DNA of 44,753 nt from Pseudomonadales bacterium (GCA_029248675.1 JAQWIX010000044.1:1-44753), one strand, 5' to 3'; counted from the stretch's first letter, positions 20,567-29,812 are shown. Numbers and translations are program-made. The notes: generated by a model not told the origin, from the letters alone.

Positions 20567-21499
20567 CTAGTGCTTAGTCTGGGTTGGCAAGGATTCCAGA
20601 TCCAGACCATCAGCCAGAGCGACAGCCCGCAGGGCGTCTTCGAAAATAGAACGGGCGTGAGCGGTCATATCAGCCAGTTGGCCGTGCAAGGCGCTCTGAG
20701 TCGGATCGTCTTCCACACACTGCATGCAGTATTTCTCGAATCCATTGATGTCGATTAACAGCTTAGCAATATGATTAGGGCATTCGCAGTTGAGGCTGGG
20801 CATCATATTAGCGATGTGAGACAGCTGCTCCGGATCAAAAGCACTAACACCTACTTGGTAGCTGGTGCTGTAGGCCTTGGGGGCTTCCACATTCAGGTAA
20901 GAGCGAATCTTTTCTGAGGTAGCCGGAGCCTTGATGGCCTGGATGCCATGGGAGCTTAGAAGCTGCTCAATTCGGCGTGGTGCAAAGGCGTAAATCACGA
21001 CGATGCGCTGATAGTGTTTGCTTCGCAGAACCACCAGTTGGTCGACGACGGTGTCGGGCAGCGTATCGCTCTCAACCACCAAGGTGCCGTGCTTAGAGTT
21101 CTTTACGTGCTGAGGCTGGTCCAGCCACTTTTCCAGCGTCTGGGAGAAGCCGCTGAACGACGGGGTTAGCGATGGCTCTGCGCGCTCAAACAGCGTGGTC
21201 AAGTTCAGGCCCACCACGTCGGCACCGCCGTCATGGTTGGCTGCGCGACTTTGCTCGTGACGAACGGCCAGAATGTCTAGCTCGTCGTTGCTCAGTCGAG
21301 CCAACTCCGCCAACGAATGACCTTCGCCCATGAGACGTTTGACCAGCAGCAACCTTTGGACGTGCTCATTAGTATAAAAGCGGCGGCCAGACTCGCTGCG
21401 GTTAGGGGTGACAATTGAGTGCCGACTTTCCCACTTTCGAAGGGTATGCGTGGGAACTCCGGTCAGGTTGGCGACAGCGCCGATAGTCAGTCTTTCCAT
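20567..21499 (-). CDS. MerR-family transcriptional regulator, LitR/CarH-like layout without an evident B12 motif
   Basis: MERLTIGAVANLTGVPTHTLRKWESRHSIVTPNRSESGRRFYTNEHVQRLLLVKRLM; 310 aa; Cys-rich C-terminus CECPNHIAKLLIDINGFEKYCMQC. Confidence 0.85.
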   Translation of the reverse strand: MERLTIGAVANLTGVPTHTLRKWESRHSIVTPNRSESGRRFYTNEHVQRLLLVKRLMGEGHSLAELARLSNDELDILAVRHEQSRAANHDGGADVVGLNLTTLFERAEPSLTPSFSGFSQTLEKWLDQPQHVKNSKHGTLVVESDTLPDTVVDQLVVLRSKHYQRIVVIYAFAPRRIEQLLSSHGIQAIKAPATSEKIRSYLNVEAPKAYSTSYQVGVSAFDPEQLSHIANMMPSLNCECPNHIAKLLIDINGFEKYCMQCVEDDPTQSALHGQLADMTAHARSIFEDALRAVALADGLDLESLPTQTKH

Positions 21500-21540
21500 G
21501 AGATTTCACCTTGATCAGTCGATCCGTAAATGGTCGTTTG

Positions 21541-21864
21541 CTAAGCTGCAGGTATCCAAGCGTTGCACCAGCCCGGGCCGGCGACCAATTTTCCTGGAAT
21601 TGCCGTGCAGGCACCGAGTCCGGCTGCGCCGGCGGTATACAGAGCGCAGTTACTGCAAAACTGCGTGGCGCCTGCCGCTCCCGCTCGCTTTGGGTACTTG
21701 GCGACGTCTACCGTAGCTGCATCTTTCTTGTAGCCGAGAGCCAAGGCGATAGGGTCCGTTTCCAAAAGTTCCGGCGGTCCCGCCGCGATGGTCGTGGTGG
21801 GAATTAGCGAGGCCGCCCATAAGGCGATACCGGCGTTTAAGAATTCACGTCTAGATTGCGTCAC
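21541..21864 (-). CDS. High-potential iron-sulfur protein (HiPIP), Tat-exported
   Basis: SRREFLNAG Tat-like signal; FCSNCALY ... GACTAIPGKLVAGPGWCNAWIPAA four-Cys HiPIP pattern. GTG at 21864 has AAAGGAG upstream; track start 21900 is a TTG. Confidence 0.88.
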   Translation of the reverse strand: MTQSRREFLNAGIALWAASLIPTTTIAAGPPELLETDPIALALGYKKDAATVDVAKYPKRAGAAGATQFCSNCALYTAGAAGLGACTAIPGKLVAGPGWCNAWIPAA

Positions 21865-22031
21865 AGCTGATTGCTCCTTTGAGTTAACCTGTCCAATCAA
21901 AATCTACCTTGATCGGCCTGATGTCAACATTTATTTGGACAATTGCCGTGAATTTCAACGATCACGCGAAATTGACCATGTTTTGGTTAACTTAATGCTT
22001 GACGAAACATGATCCAGTGAAGGAAGGGTAA

Positions 22032-22733
22032 ATGAATGTAATGATTCTTGGTGCGGCAGGTGATATTGGCAGGCACCTGTTGGAGCAGTATTTGGCACAC
22101 CCTGAGGTCCAGTGCATCTACGCCACACACCACAGGGAAGTAAGCAGTATTTGTCCATCTGTGCATTGGTTAACCGTGGACATGGCGGATCCCAGTGCTA
22201 TCGCCGAGTTGGCTGCGGCCATTGATCAACCGATTCACCGCTGGATTTGCTGTACTGGCTTGTTGGCAGGCTCTCACGGTCAGCCAGAGAAGACCTTTCG
22301 ACGATTGGCCTCACAGAAACTCCAGCACGATTACGCGGTAAACGCTGTAGGACCGGTTACGCTATTTGCGCAAATGGCCAATCACCTTCGTTCCGATGAA
22401 TTGCGCGCGGTTTTTTTGTCTGCCCAAGTGGGCAGCATAGAAGACAACCGGCTGGGCGGTTGGTACGGCTATCGAATGTCTAAGGCCGCCTTGAATATGG
22501 GTGTACGCTGTCTGGCCATTGAATGCAGCCGCTGGCGTAGCCAGCCCACCATTGTTGCGGTTCATCCCGGCACGACGGCATCGAATCTGTCCAAGCCGTT
22601 TACGAAAACCCGAACCGCTCCCGTGCAGAGCCCCAAGCAGTGCGCGACTCGGCTCTACCAACTGATAGAGACACTAGAACCCCAGCAGAACGGGCAGTTT
22701 CTAAAGCTCAGTGGTGAGATCCTGCCTTGGTAG
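22032..22733 (+). CDS. Short-chain dehydrogenase/reductase (SDR) family protein
   Basis: MILGAAGDIGRHLLEQYL; YGYRMSKAALNMGVRCLAIE (YxxxK); VHPGTTASNLSKPF. Confidence 0.9.
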   Translation: MNVMILGAAGDIGRHLLEQYLAHPEVQCIYATHHREVSSICPSVHWLTVDMADPSAIAELAAAIDQPIHRWICCTGLLAGSHGQPEKTFRRLASQKLQHDYAVNAVGPVTLFAQMANHLRSDELRAVFLSAQVGSIEDNRLGGWYGYRMSKAALNMGVRCLAIECSRWRSQPTIVAVHPGTTASNLSKPFTKTRTAPVQSPKQCATRLYQLIETLEPQQNGQFLKLSGEILPW

Positions 22734-22745
22734 CTTGGTGGTGGA

Positions 22746-23351
22746 TTATTTAAGCGCTGATGAGTCGCAGATGGGTATCAGGATTTCGTTTTTGCGCAGA
22801 AACCAAGGCATAAACGGAGGATCGTACCTAGCCCAGCGGGGGGTGCCGCAGGCACTGAGGTTCAGGGCGTTTAAACCGCTTAACAACAACTGCTCGTGGG
22901 CTTGATAGTTTTGCTGGCTCCAACCGCCGCTGTATTTGATGGCAGCAACCACCAATTCGGGCTGGGCAGTAATTTGAACATCGTCGTCGGACGGTGCTGG
23001 TACGCTTTGTTGGTTGAATTCACTGGGCACGACAAAAGAGATAAACCACCGGCCGGGCTGAGATTGATCCGACGAGGCGGTGGCCTGCTGCAGTACCGGA
23101 GCGGTCATGGCAATTTTCTCTGACCCATTGTTCTCGCCGCTGATGTAGTCAAATAGCGGACGAAAACCTTGGCTGCCCGCCTTGCTGAATTTGCCCTCAA
23201 TTTCCACGGTGGCGAGCAGATGTGGCTCATAGCGCCTAATTTCGATCTCACCCTCAGTTCGGAGCACATCGTAGGCGAGAGTTTCTAAGGCACTTGCTGT
23301 TGTGGAAAGGCAGCAAAGCAGCACTAAAGACGTAATGACCGCGTGTCGCAT
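22746..23351 (-). CDS. SOUL family heme-binding-like secreted protein
   Basis: Signal peptide; YDVLRTEGEIEIRRYEPHLLATVEIEG; GSEKIAMTAPVLQQ. Confidence 0.88.
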   Translation of the reverse strand: MRHAVITSLVLLCCLSTTASALETLAYDVLRTEGEIEIRRYEPHLLATVEIEGKFSKAGSQGFRPLFDYISGENNGSEKIAMTAPVLQQATASSDQSQPGRWFISFVVPSEFNQQSVPAPSDDDVQITAQPELVVAAIKYSGGWSQQNYQAHEQLLLSGLNALNLSACGTPRWARYDPPFMPWFLRKNEILIPICDSSALK

Positions 23352-23486
23352 GGTATGAACTCCTGAAAAACATCTAACTTTCCAAAAGTTGGGTGAATGC
23401 AGGATGAAAAACTTGCAACAACCCCATTACGGCTTTGCGCTCATGCCAGAGTAACCCGCCTTGCGGGATGATAGCCCTGTGCTCGG

Positions 23487-24050
23487 TTAACGGCTCTGGC
23501 TGTGGTACTCGGGGTTGGGCACCATGGCTGTGCCGCTAGCCACCCGGTTGGTCATGTTGAAGAACGCGGCAACGCTGGTGATATCCCAGATATCTCGATC
23601 CGAGAAGCCTTGGTCCCGCAGCCCTTGGCGGTGGCTTTCCTCTACGGATGCGCTGGAACGAGTGAGCAAGGCGGCAAAGTCCAGCATGGCCCGCTGCCGA
23701 TCATCCAGTTCGGCTGCTTTGTAGTTCATCACTAACTGTTCACCCAACAATGGATTTCCCGAAAGTTCTCGAACTGCTGCGCCGTGAGCGGTGAGGCAGT
23801 AAAAGCAGCTGTTGATAGACGAAACCACCACGGCAATCATTTCCCGCTCCAGTTTGCTCAAGCCGCTGTTGCCCAGCATGAGGTCGTTATAGAACGCGGT
23901 GAAGGTATTGAGTTTGTCGATATCAAAGGCATAGGCCTGAAGCACATTGGGTATCATCCCAAGTTTGTCCTGGCAGATATCGAAGTATTTCTGGGTGGCC
24001 TCTGGCAAGGGATCTGCCATGGGTAAATCTAGGGCGGTTGGGGTTTTCAT
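23487..24050 (-). CDS. Carboxymuconolactone decarboxylase / peroxidase-related (AhpD-like) protein
   Basis: LSKLEREMIAVVVSSINSCFYCLTAHGAAVREL, CxxC...H of the CMD fold. Confidence 0.87.
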   Translation of the reverse strand: MKTPTALDLPMADPLPEATQKYFDICQDKLGMIPNVLQAYAFDIDKLNTFTAFYNDLMLGNSGLSKLEREMIAVVVSSINSCFYCLTAHGAAVRELSGNPLLGEQLVMNYKAAELDDRQRAMLDFAALLTRSSASVEESHRQGLRDQGFSDRDIWDITSVAAFFNMTNRVASGTAMVPNPEYHSQSR

Positions 24051-24182
24051 ACAATCTCCTCTCTAATGCACGAGCGATAAAACACAGCAGACGGTAAAGC
24101 AACTTGGACGCCGTTGCGAGATGTTGCTTAGGGTGCGCGTGAGTGCTTCATCCGACCCGCCGAGGCAGGCATGGGTGGACGG

Positions 24183-24728
24183 CTAGGTGTAGGCCATAAG
24201 CGATGCCACGTTGAAGCCGCCTTGCCGGATCGCGTCACTGCCACCTAGGTTCGGTAAATCGATAAGGGCCAGCACCAAGATATTCTGTCGAGCGACGCCG
24301 AAATGTTCACTGAGCAGCTCGGCACAGGCCACAGCGGTTCCCCCGGTGGCGATCAAGTCGTCTACGACGACGACGCGGTCTTGGTCGCTGAGCTGGGTGT
24401 TTTTCTGAATTTCTAAGGCAGTGCTGCCGTATTCCAAATCAAAGGCTTGAGAAAACGAGGCATTAGGTAGCTTGTCCGGTTTTCTGGCCAGCACCAAGGG
24501 CTGGCTCAAGCGGCTGGCGATGGCGCCAGCAAATATAAAGCCACGGCTCTCAATACCTATAACAGCGGTCGGAGAAAACCCGGCGCTCAGGGCAGTCATT
24601 TCGCCACAGGCGGTAGCGAAAGCTGACGGGGTTTCCAGCAGGCTAGTGATGTCGCGAAACTTGATGCCCGGGATAGGGTAATCGTCGACGCTTCGAATGA
24701 AAGGTTTAAGGTTGTGCGGATCGCTCAT
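24183..24728 (-). CDS. apt: Adenine phosphoribosyltransferase
   Basis: SVDDYPIPGIKFRDITSLL; VIGIESRGFIFAGAIA; VVVVDDLIATGGTAVA. Confidence 0.96.
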   Translation of the reverse strand: MSDPHNLKPFIRSVDDYPIPGIKFRDITSLLETPSAFATACGEMTALSAGFSPTAVIGIESRGFIFAGAIASRLSQPLVLARKPDKLPNASFSQAFDLEYGSTALEIQKNTQLSDQDRVVVVDDLIATGGTAVACAELLSEHFGVARQNILVLALIDLPNLGGSDAIRQGGFNVASLMAYT

Positions 24729-24791
24729 ACTTCAAGTCCTGTAACTGCCTTTGGCCGAATGGAATGTAAACCGGAAGCCCTGGGCTGCGGC

Positions 24792-25247
24792 TTATGCCGA
24801 GATGGCGTTCAATCGCCGGAAGTAATAGTGGAACACTGCTGGCGGTATTAAGTAGGCCATAAAGTATTCCCCAAGCAAACGATCTAGAAGCGCCATGTCC
24901 AGATTTGTATTCACCGGGTACCAGAGAAGGATTTGAAAAACAAAGGTCGCGATGCCGCCAGCCCAGAGGAACGGAATTGTCCGTTTTGGCCTGAGTAGCG
25001 GTATCAGTCGGTAGGGCAATATCCACAGCAAGGCACCCGCCGCGGCTATTAGCAGTTGGTTTGCTATGTTGAACCATGGATAGGACCATAAAAACTCTGG
25101 GGTGATATCCCATACTGCGTCGGGTAATTCATAGAGGTTCGCAATGCCTGGAACCTCAACAATCCAGCATTCCATTAAGACAACGAAGGCAGCCATGTTC
25201 ATCGTGAGAGTAAAGCGTGCAGAGGATGTGTCGAAATAGCGCGACAT
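24792..25247 (-). CDS. Hypothetical multi-pass membrane protein
   Basis: ORF with several hydrophobic segments (FTLTMNMAAFVVLMECWIV, IANQLLIAAAGALLWILPYRLI, LWAGGIATFVFQILLWY). Likely start MSRYFD at 25247. Confidence 0.6.
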   Translation of the reverse strand: MSRYFDTSSARFTLTMNMAAFVVLMECWIVEVPGIANLYELPDAVWDITPEFLWSYPWFNIANQLLIAAAGALLWILPYRLIPLLRPKRTIPFLWAGGIATFVFQILLWYPVNTNLDMALLDRLLGEYFMAYLIPPAVFHYYFRRLNAISA

Positions 25248-25525
25248 GATTCGGTTCCTTGGAGCGCTTATCACAGGTCTTGTTGGCTAATTTGCATCCC
25301 TAGCGCCGCAACAAAGCCTCACCGCGAAAGAAGTTCTCAACGCCGAAAGAGCTAATCGGATCCGCCGCTGCGGTGGGTGGGGGTACAGTGGGCGCCCAAC
25401 GTCGTGATGGCAACTGGCGCGATGCGTCTGTAAGCGCTAAACGACCACTAATAGTTAACGAAAGCCAGCACCTTACCATTACACTTAGGGCGACGTTTCG
25501 AAACTCATTAAAGGGAGCGGTCTAC

Positions 25526-25882
25526 GTGCGATGTCTTATGTTTGCATTGTTGTTGGGTACTGTTACAACCGGTTGGGGCGAAACGTACCACTGTACATTT
25601 CGCGTTGAGGAAGGAAGCTTTCAAGAACAGTTCTTGCTGACTCGAGAGGGTTCTGAATTCAATTACCAAATGACTCTGTTCGGCAAACAGCAAAATTCCT
25701 CTTGGAAGATCAATGCCGAAACACATCGGGAGATCCGCCTCTCCAACGAGGAAATGAGCCTTCTTTTGTTTGTCGACAAACAAACTGGCTCGTTCTTGGG
25801 TGTGGAGATAGCCCAGCCAGAAGCTCAATCGGCTCAGCCGGCCTACCAGGCATCTTTGGAGTTCGGCGAGTGCCGCATGTAG
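25526..25882 (+). CDS. Hypothetical small secreted protein
   Basis: GTG start at 25526; signal-like RCLMFALLLGTVTTGWGETYHC then a hydrophilic domain ending EFGECRM. Confidence 0.5.
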   Translation: MRCLMFALLLGTVTTGWGETYHCTFRVEEGSFQEQFLLTREGSEFNYQMTLFGKQQNSSWKINAETHREIRLSNEEMSLLLFVDKQTGSFLGVEIAQPEAQSAQPAYQASLEFGECRM

Positions 25883-26119
25883 GCATCATAGAGTTTGCTA
25901 AACAGTCTTTATTAGAGTCGATCCGTGGCGGTTTAAGAATGACGATAGCAGCCTGGCCCTTAAGGCGCTTTTGATCTGGGTTTGTTTGGCCTTACCTACG
26001 TGGCTCCGCTGATGCAAGTGTGAATTACTGACGTTAGCCTCGATGAATTGACAATGAACAATCAGCGCAAAGCGCACGGGCTTGCTGTAGTGTCACCAGC
26101 TCATGGGCGTTGGCGGGTT

Positions 26120-26142
26120 AAAAACTGGTTGTACATACCAGT
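26120..26142 (-). terminator. Possible rho-independent terminator of tRNA-Leu
   Basis: On the minus strand: ACTGGT-atgtaca-ACCAGT followed by TTTT, about 50 nt after the tRNA 3' end. Confidence 0.5.
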
Positions 26143-26190
26143 GTCAATGCTCTGCCGAACCACGGCAAAGGCTGGCTCGGTTTTTCTGAA

Positions 26191-26277
26191 TGGTGCCCAG
26201 GAGAGGACTTGAACCTCCACGGGGTTTCCCCCACTAGCACCTGAAGCTAGCGTGTCTACCAATTTCACCACCTGGGC
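26191..26277 (-). tRNA. tRNA-Leu (anticodon CAG)
   Basis: GCCCAGGTGGTGAAATTGGTAGACACGCTAGCTTCAGGTGCTAGTGGGGGAAACCCCGTGGAGGTTCAAGTCCTCTCCTGGGCACCA; acceptor stem pairs, long variable arm, T-loop GTTCAAGTC, encoded CCA. Confidence 0.96.
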
Positions 26278-26324
26278 ATACGCGGTCTGATAGGGTCGCG
26301 GACTTTACTGAACACACACACAAG

Positions 26325-28922
26325 GTGTCAAACTTGACGAAACCTCGCGGCGAAAAAAACTCGTCCCCAACTAAGCTCAAGGCACAAACCCTGCTGGGCA
26401 TACTTTCCAAGCAAGAGCCTCAATCTTGGAAGTCTCTCACTGCGTCGCTGCAAGCGAACGCTCCTCACGAGATTAAAAAGCTACGGCAATTGCTTAAGGG
26501 CCTGATTCGTCAGGGCCTAGTTACCGAGCAAGATGGCCATTTGTATCGCTTGGCCCCGGATAATCCCGCGGCAGATGCTAATTCCACAGTGGGCGACAAA
26601 TCGGCGGGCTCCGGTCAATCTCTTCGGGGCACCGTTCAAGGCTATGGGGGCAGGCTCAGTGTTGGCGGTTTGCCAATACAACGCGCTGGTAATCGTGATG
26701 CCATTGCCGTTAGGCAGGGCGATGAGGTCGTTTATCGGTTGATCGACGGCGCTACAGATCCCGGTAGCGAAGCCAGTGCCCAAGTAGAGTCCATCGCTCT
26801 GCGTTCTGACCAGCCCGGTGTTGGCATTGTTAATCTTCGGGGCCGGGTGCCCTGTGTCGATCCGCTAGCCAGAAGTTTTACCGGCAGGCTGCGTTTGTTG
26901 GAGGGGCCGGGCGAGGCTACCCACGGTGATGCGGTTCGGGTTCAGATTCTCGATCAAGACCGTGATGGCCTAGTTGGTCGGGTGCTGGCGGTGTTGCCTA
27001 ATGCATCGGTGGTAGAGCAAGCCATCGACGCAACCCTCGAAAGCTTAGACATCCCTCGAGATTGGCCCGAGGCTGTGACCCGGGCGGCGGCGAAGCTGCC
27101 GAAAGCGGTTCAGCCCAAACAGCACGGTGATCGGGAAGATCTTACCGATCTGCCCTTGGTGACCATTGATGGCGCTACCGCTAAAGACTTCGACGATGCC
27201 GTCTTCGCCAAAAGCCTCGGTGGGCAGAAAGGCTGGCGTCTGGTGGTGGCTATTGCGGATGTTGCCAATTACGTAAAACCCAAGTCTGCCTTGGATTTGG
27301 AGGCGGCTGAGCGAACCACGTCGGTCTATTTACCCGGACACGTGGTGCCCATGTTGCCCGAGGCTATCTCCAACGAACTGTGTTCTTTAAAACCTGATGT
27401 TTATCGGCTTGCGCTGGTGTGTGATATGCAGGTCTCCAAAAAGGGTGTGGTGCGAGACTTTCGCTTCTGTGATGCGCTGATTCGCTCCCATGCCCGACTG
27501 ACCTACGAGCAGGTTCAAGCCCATATTGACGACGGTGCTTCCCTGCCCTGTGATGAGGTCGACCGCGTTGCGGTGGCGGCCAGCATCTCAGACTTGGCCA
27601 AGGTCCACGCGGCATTCCGTCTTGCCAAAGACGCTCGAGGTGGCTTGGACTTTGATAGCCGAGAGGGTGTTATTGAGATTGAGCAGGGCCATGTCACCGG
27701 CGTTCACGAGGTGGCTCGGCTGCAAGCCCACCAGATCATTGAAGAAGCCATGATCAACGCCAATGTCTGCGCTGCAGCCTTTATCGAGAGCAATGACAGT
27801 CGCTCTCTTTACCGGTTGCACGAAGCCCCAGATGCGCTAAAGCTGGAAACCTTGCGTCAAGACTTGATGGCCATTGGGCTGCAGCTTCCAAACGGGGTGC
27901 CCAGTTCACAGACCTATCAAACCTTGTTGCGCGACATAGCGGAAAAAGAACGGGGTTGGTTGTATCAGCAGTTGGTGCTTCGCAGCATGAAGCAGGCCGT
28001 TTACGGACCCAACAATGCCGGACACTTCGGTTTGGGCCTCGAACGCTACATGCACTTCACCAGTCCCATCCGGCGCTATCCGGACTTACTCGTGCATCGA
28101 GCGATTAAGGCAATTTTGCAACAACGAACGAACCGTGCCGGCTGGGTGCCTTCCACCGAGCAGCTGGTTGACCTTGGCGAGCATTGCTCCAGCAACGAGC
28201 GCAGGGCTGAGTCTGCGGGCTGGACTGTTGAAGCGTGGCTCAAGTGCGATTTGGTCAAGAATCATCTAGGCGATGTGTTACCCGGTACCATTGCTGGCGT
28301 CACAGAATTCGGACTGTTTATCGATTTAGACGGTTTCTATGTGCAGGGGCTACTGCACATATCCGATCTGGGCGCCGATTACTTTCGTTATGACTCCCGT
28401 GGCCAGTGCCTCATTGGCGATCGCAGTGGCCGGCGTTTCACCCTGGGCGAAGCGTTGGAGGTTCGCATCGCCAATGTGGAACCTCCCCAGGGCAAAATTG
28501 AGCTGCAACTGCTGCCTGTGGGCGGTCGTAAAACCGGTAAGACTAAAAACAGTAAACACAAGGCGGGTAAATCCAAAACCGTAGAACCCAAAACCGTCAA
28601 ACCTAACAAGGGTAAAGCCGGGGCCGATAGCGCCAGGGCTGAAAAAACCAGGGATGCTCAGGCTCGCGGAGATCTACAGTCTGGCGAGACGCGTGGCAAA
28701 GGCCGTCAGCAGGCCGTAAAGGAAAGCGCAAAACAAGCCCGTGGAGCGAAGACCTCGTCGAAAAAACAAAAGAGCGCAGGCGCAAAAGCATCAAGTAGCG
28801 CGACGACGAACAGTGTGTGGGAAAAAGCTAGCCAAGCCACCGAAAAGAAAAAGACCAAAAAACAGAAAAAACAGACAACCCCCAAGGCCGTAAAGCGCCG
28901 TAAGAGAAACGACAATGGATGA
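26325..28922 (+). CDS. rnr: Ribonuclease R
   Basis: TIDGATAKDFDDAVFA, HFTSPIRRYPDLLVHRAI, S1 domain, very basic Lys-rich tail. Confidence 0.96.
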   Translation: MSNLTKPRGEKNSSPTKLKAQTLLGILSKQEPQSWKSLTASLQANAPHEIKKLRQLLKGLIRQGLVTEQDGHLYRLAPDNPAADANSTVGDKSAGSGQSLRGTVQGYGGRLSVGGLPIQRAGNRDAIAVRQGDEVVYRLIDGATDPGSEASAQVESIALRSDQPGVGIVNLRGRVPCVDPLARSFTGRLRLLEGPGEATHGDAVRVQILDQDRDGLVGRVLAVLPNASVVEQAIDATLESLDIPRDWPEAVTRAAAKLPKAVQPKQHGDREDLTDLPLVTIDGATAKDFDDAVFAKSLGGQKGWRLVVAIADVANYVKPKSALDLEAAERTTSVYLPGHVVPMLPEAISNELCSLKPDVYRLALVCDMQVSKKGVVRDFRFCDALIRSHARLTYEQVQAHIDDGASLPCDEVDRVAVAASISDLAKVHAAFRLAKDARGGLDFDSREGVIEIEQGHVTGVHEVARLQAHQIIEEAMINANVCAAAFIESNDSRSLYRLHEAPDALKLETLRQDLMAIGLQLPNGVPSSQTYQTLLRDIAEKERGWLYQQLVLRSMKQAVYGPNNAGHFGLGLERYMHFTSPIRRYPDLLVHRAIKAILQQRTNRAGWVPSTEQLVDLGEHCSSNERRAESAGWTVEAWLKCDLVKNHLGDVLPGTIAGVTEFGLFIDLDGFYVQGLLHISDLGADYFRYDSRGQCLIGDRSGRRFTLGEALEVRIANVEPPQGKIELQLLPVGGRKTGKTKNSKHKAGKSKTVEPKTVKPNKGKAGADSARAEKTRDAQARGDLQSGETRGKGRQQAVKESAKQARGAKTSSKKQKSAGAKASSSATTNSVWEKASQATEKKKTKKQKKQTTPKAVKRRKRNDNG

Positions 28923-29646
28923 AATCATCGGCATTCAAGCCGTGCGCGCGGCCCTGCGGGAGACCCCGGCCCTAGCTCGAACCCTGTACCTGATGAAGGG
29001 GCGTAGAGACGCCCGATTTAACGAGCTAATCGGTATGGCCCGAGACGCCGGCGTTCGCTATCAAGTGGTGGAGGATGCCTGGTTTAAGCGCAAAGCCATT
29101 GAAGGGGCCCATCAGGGTGTTTTGCTGGAGTGCCACACCCGCGCCCTAGCCGATGAACGAGAACTGCACCAGCGCTGGCCTGAGTTGGGTCCGACCCCAC
29201 TGGTCCTCGTCTTGGACAGTATTACCGATCCCCGCAACCTGGGCGCTTGCCTGCGTACCGCTAACGCCGCTGGCGTAGACGTCGTCATTTTACCCAAACG
29301 CAACAGCGCGCCCCTAAGCGCGGTGGCTCTGAAAACCGCCCAAGGCGGTGCGGAGGACTTATTCATTGTGCAGGTCACGAATTTGGCCCGAACTCTGTCT
29401 TGGTTAAGGGAACAAGGCGTTTGGCTGTTTGGGGCGGATGCCGAGGGTGACGATGTGTGGCAAGCGCTGGATAGTTCAACCGCTACAGCACTGGTTATGG
29501 GCAGCGAGGGTACCGGCCTGCGTCGTTTGACTCGCAGCCTGTGCGACAAACTGGTGAGCATTCCGATGTTGGGTAAAGTCGAAAGTCTGAACGTCAGCGT
29601 CGCCACTGGCGTGCTGCTTTACGAGGTTGTTCGTCAGCGTCGGTAA
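28915..29646 (+). CDS. rlmB: 23S rRNA (guanosine-2'-O-)-methyltransferase RlmB
   Basis: VLDSITDPRNLGACLRTANAAGVDVVILPK; VMGSEGTGLRRLTR; SLNVSVATGVLLYE (SpoU). Confidence 0.96.
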   Translation: MDEIIGIQAVRAALRETPALARTLYLMKGRRDARFNELIGMARDAGVRYQVVEDAWFKRKAIEGAHQGVLLECHTRALADERELHQRWPELGPTPLVLVLDSITDPRNLGACLRTANAAGVDVVILPKRNSAPLSAVALKTAQGGAEDLFIVQVTNLARTLSWLREQGVWLFGADAEGDDVWQALDSSTATALVMGSEGTGLRRLTRSLCDKLVSIPMLGKVESLNVSVATGVLLYEVVRQRR

Positions 29647-29697
29647 AATGCGGCGGGAATAGCGTGGCCAATCGGTTTTTCTACGTTCAGATGTGCC

Positions 29698-29726
29698 TTG
29701 CACCCATGTCCTTTGGCCCCTAGAAT
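29698..29726 (+). promoter_or_regulatory. Sigma70-type promoter upstream of rpsF
   Basis: TTGCAC (29698-29703), 17-bp spacer, TAGAAT (29721-29726). Confidence 0.7.
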
Positions 29727-29774
29727 GCGCGTCCGCCAAAAAGGGCGGGCACAGACAGTAGTCTGATCACACAT

Positions 29775-29812
29775 CCTTGCTCCACAGTTTGCGCCAGCAC
29801 GCCGGGGGCTTT
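29775..29812 (+). promoter_or_regulatory. Candidate S6:S18 autoregulatory RNA motif in rpsF leader
   Basis: GCUCC (29779-29783) pairs with GGGGC (29805-29809); unpaired CCG (29802-29804) next to the stem, just upstream of the rpsF ribosome binding site. Confidence 0.55.

Noticed and set aside
23455-23467. CCCGC-ctt-GCGGG hairpin between SOUL and CMD genes
   Set aside because: Short stem, no T-run in either direction; not strong enough for a terminator call.
24706-25113. 135-aa minus-strand ORF overlapping the membrane protein
   Set aside because: Less protein-like than the overlapping frame with TM segments, and overlaps the apt start.
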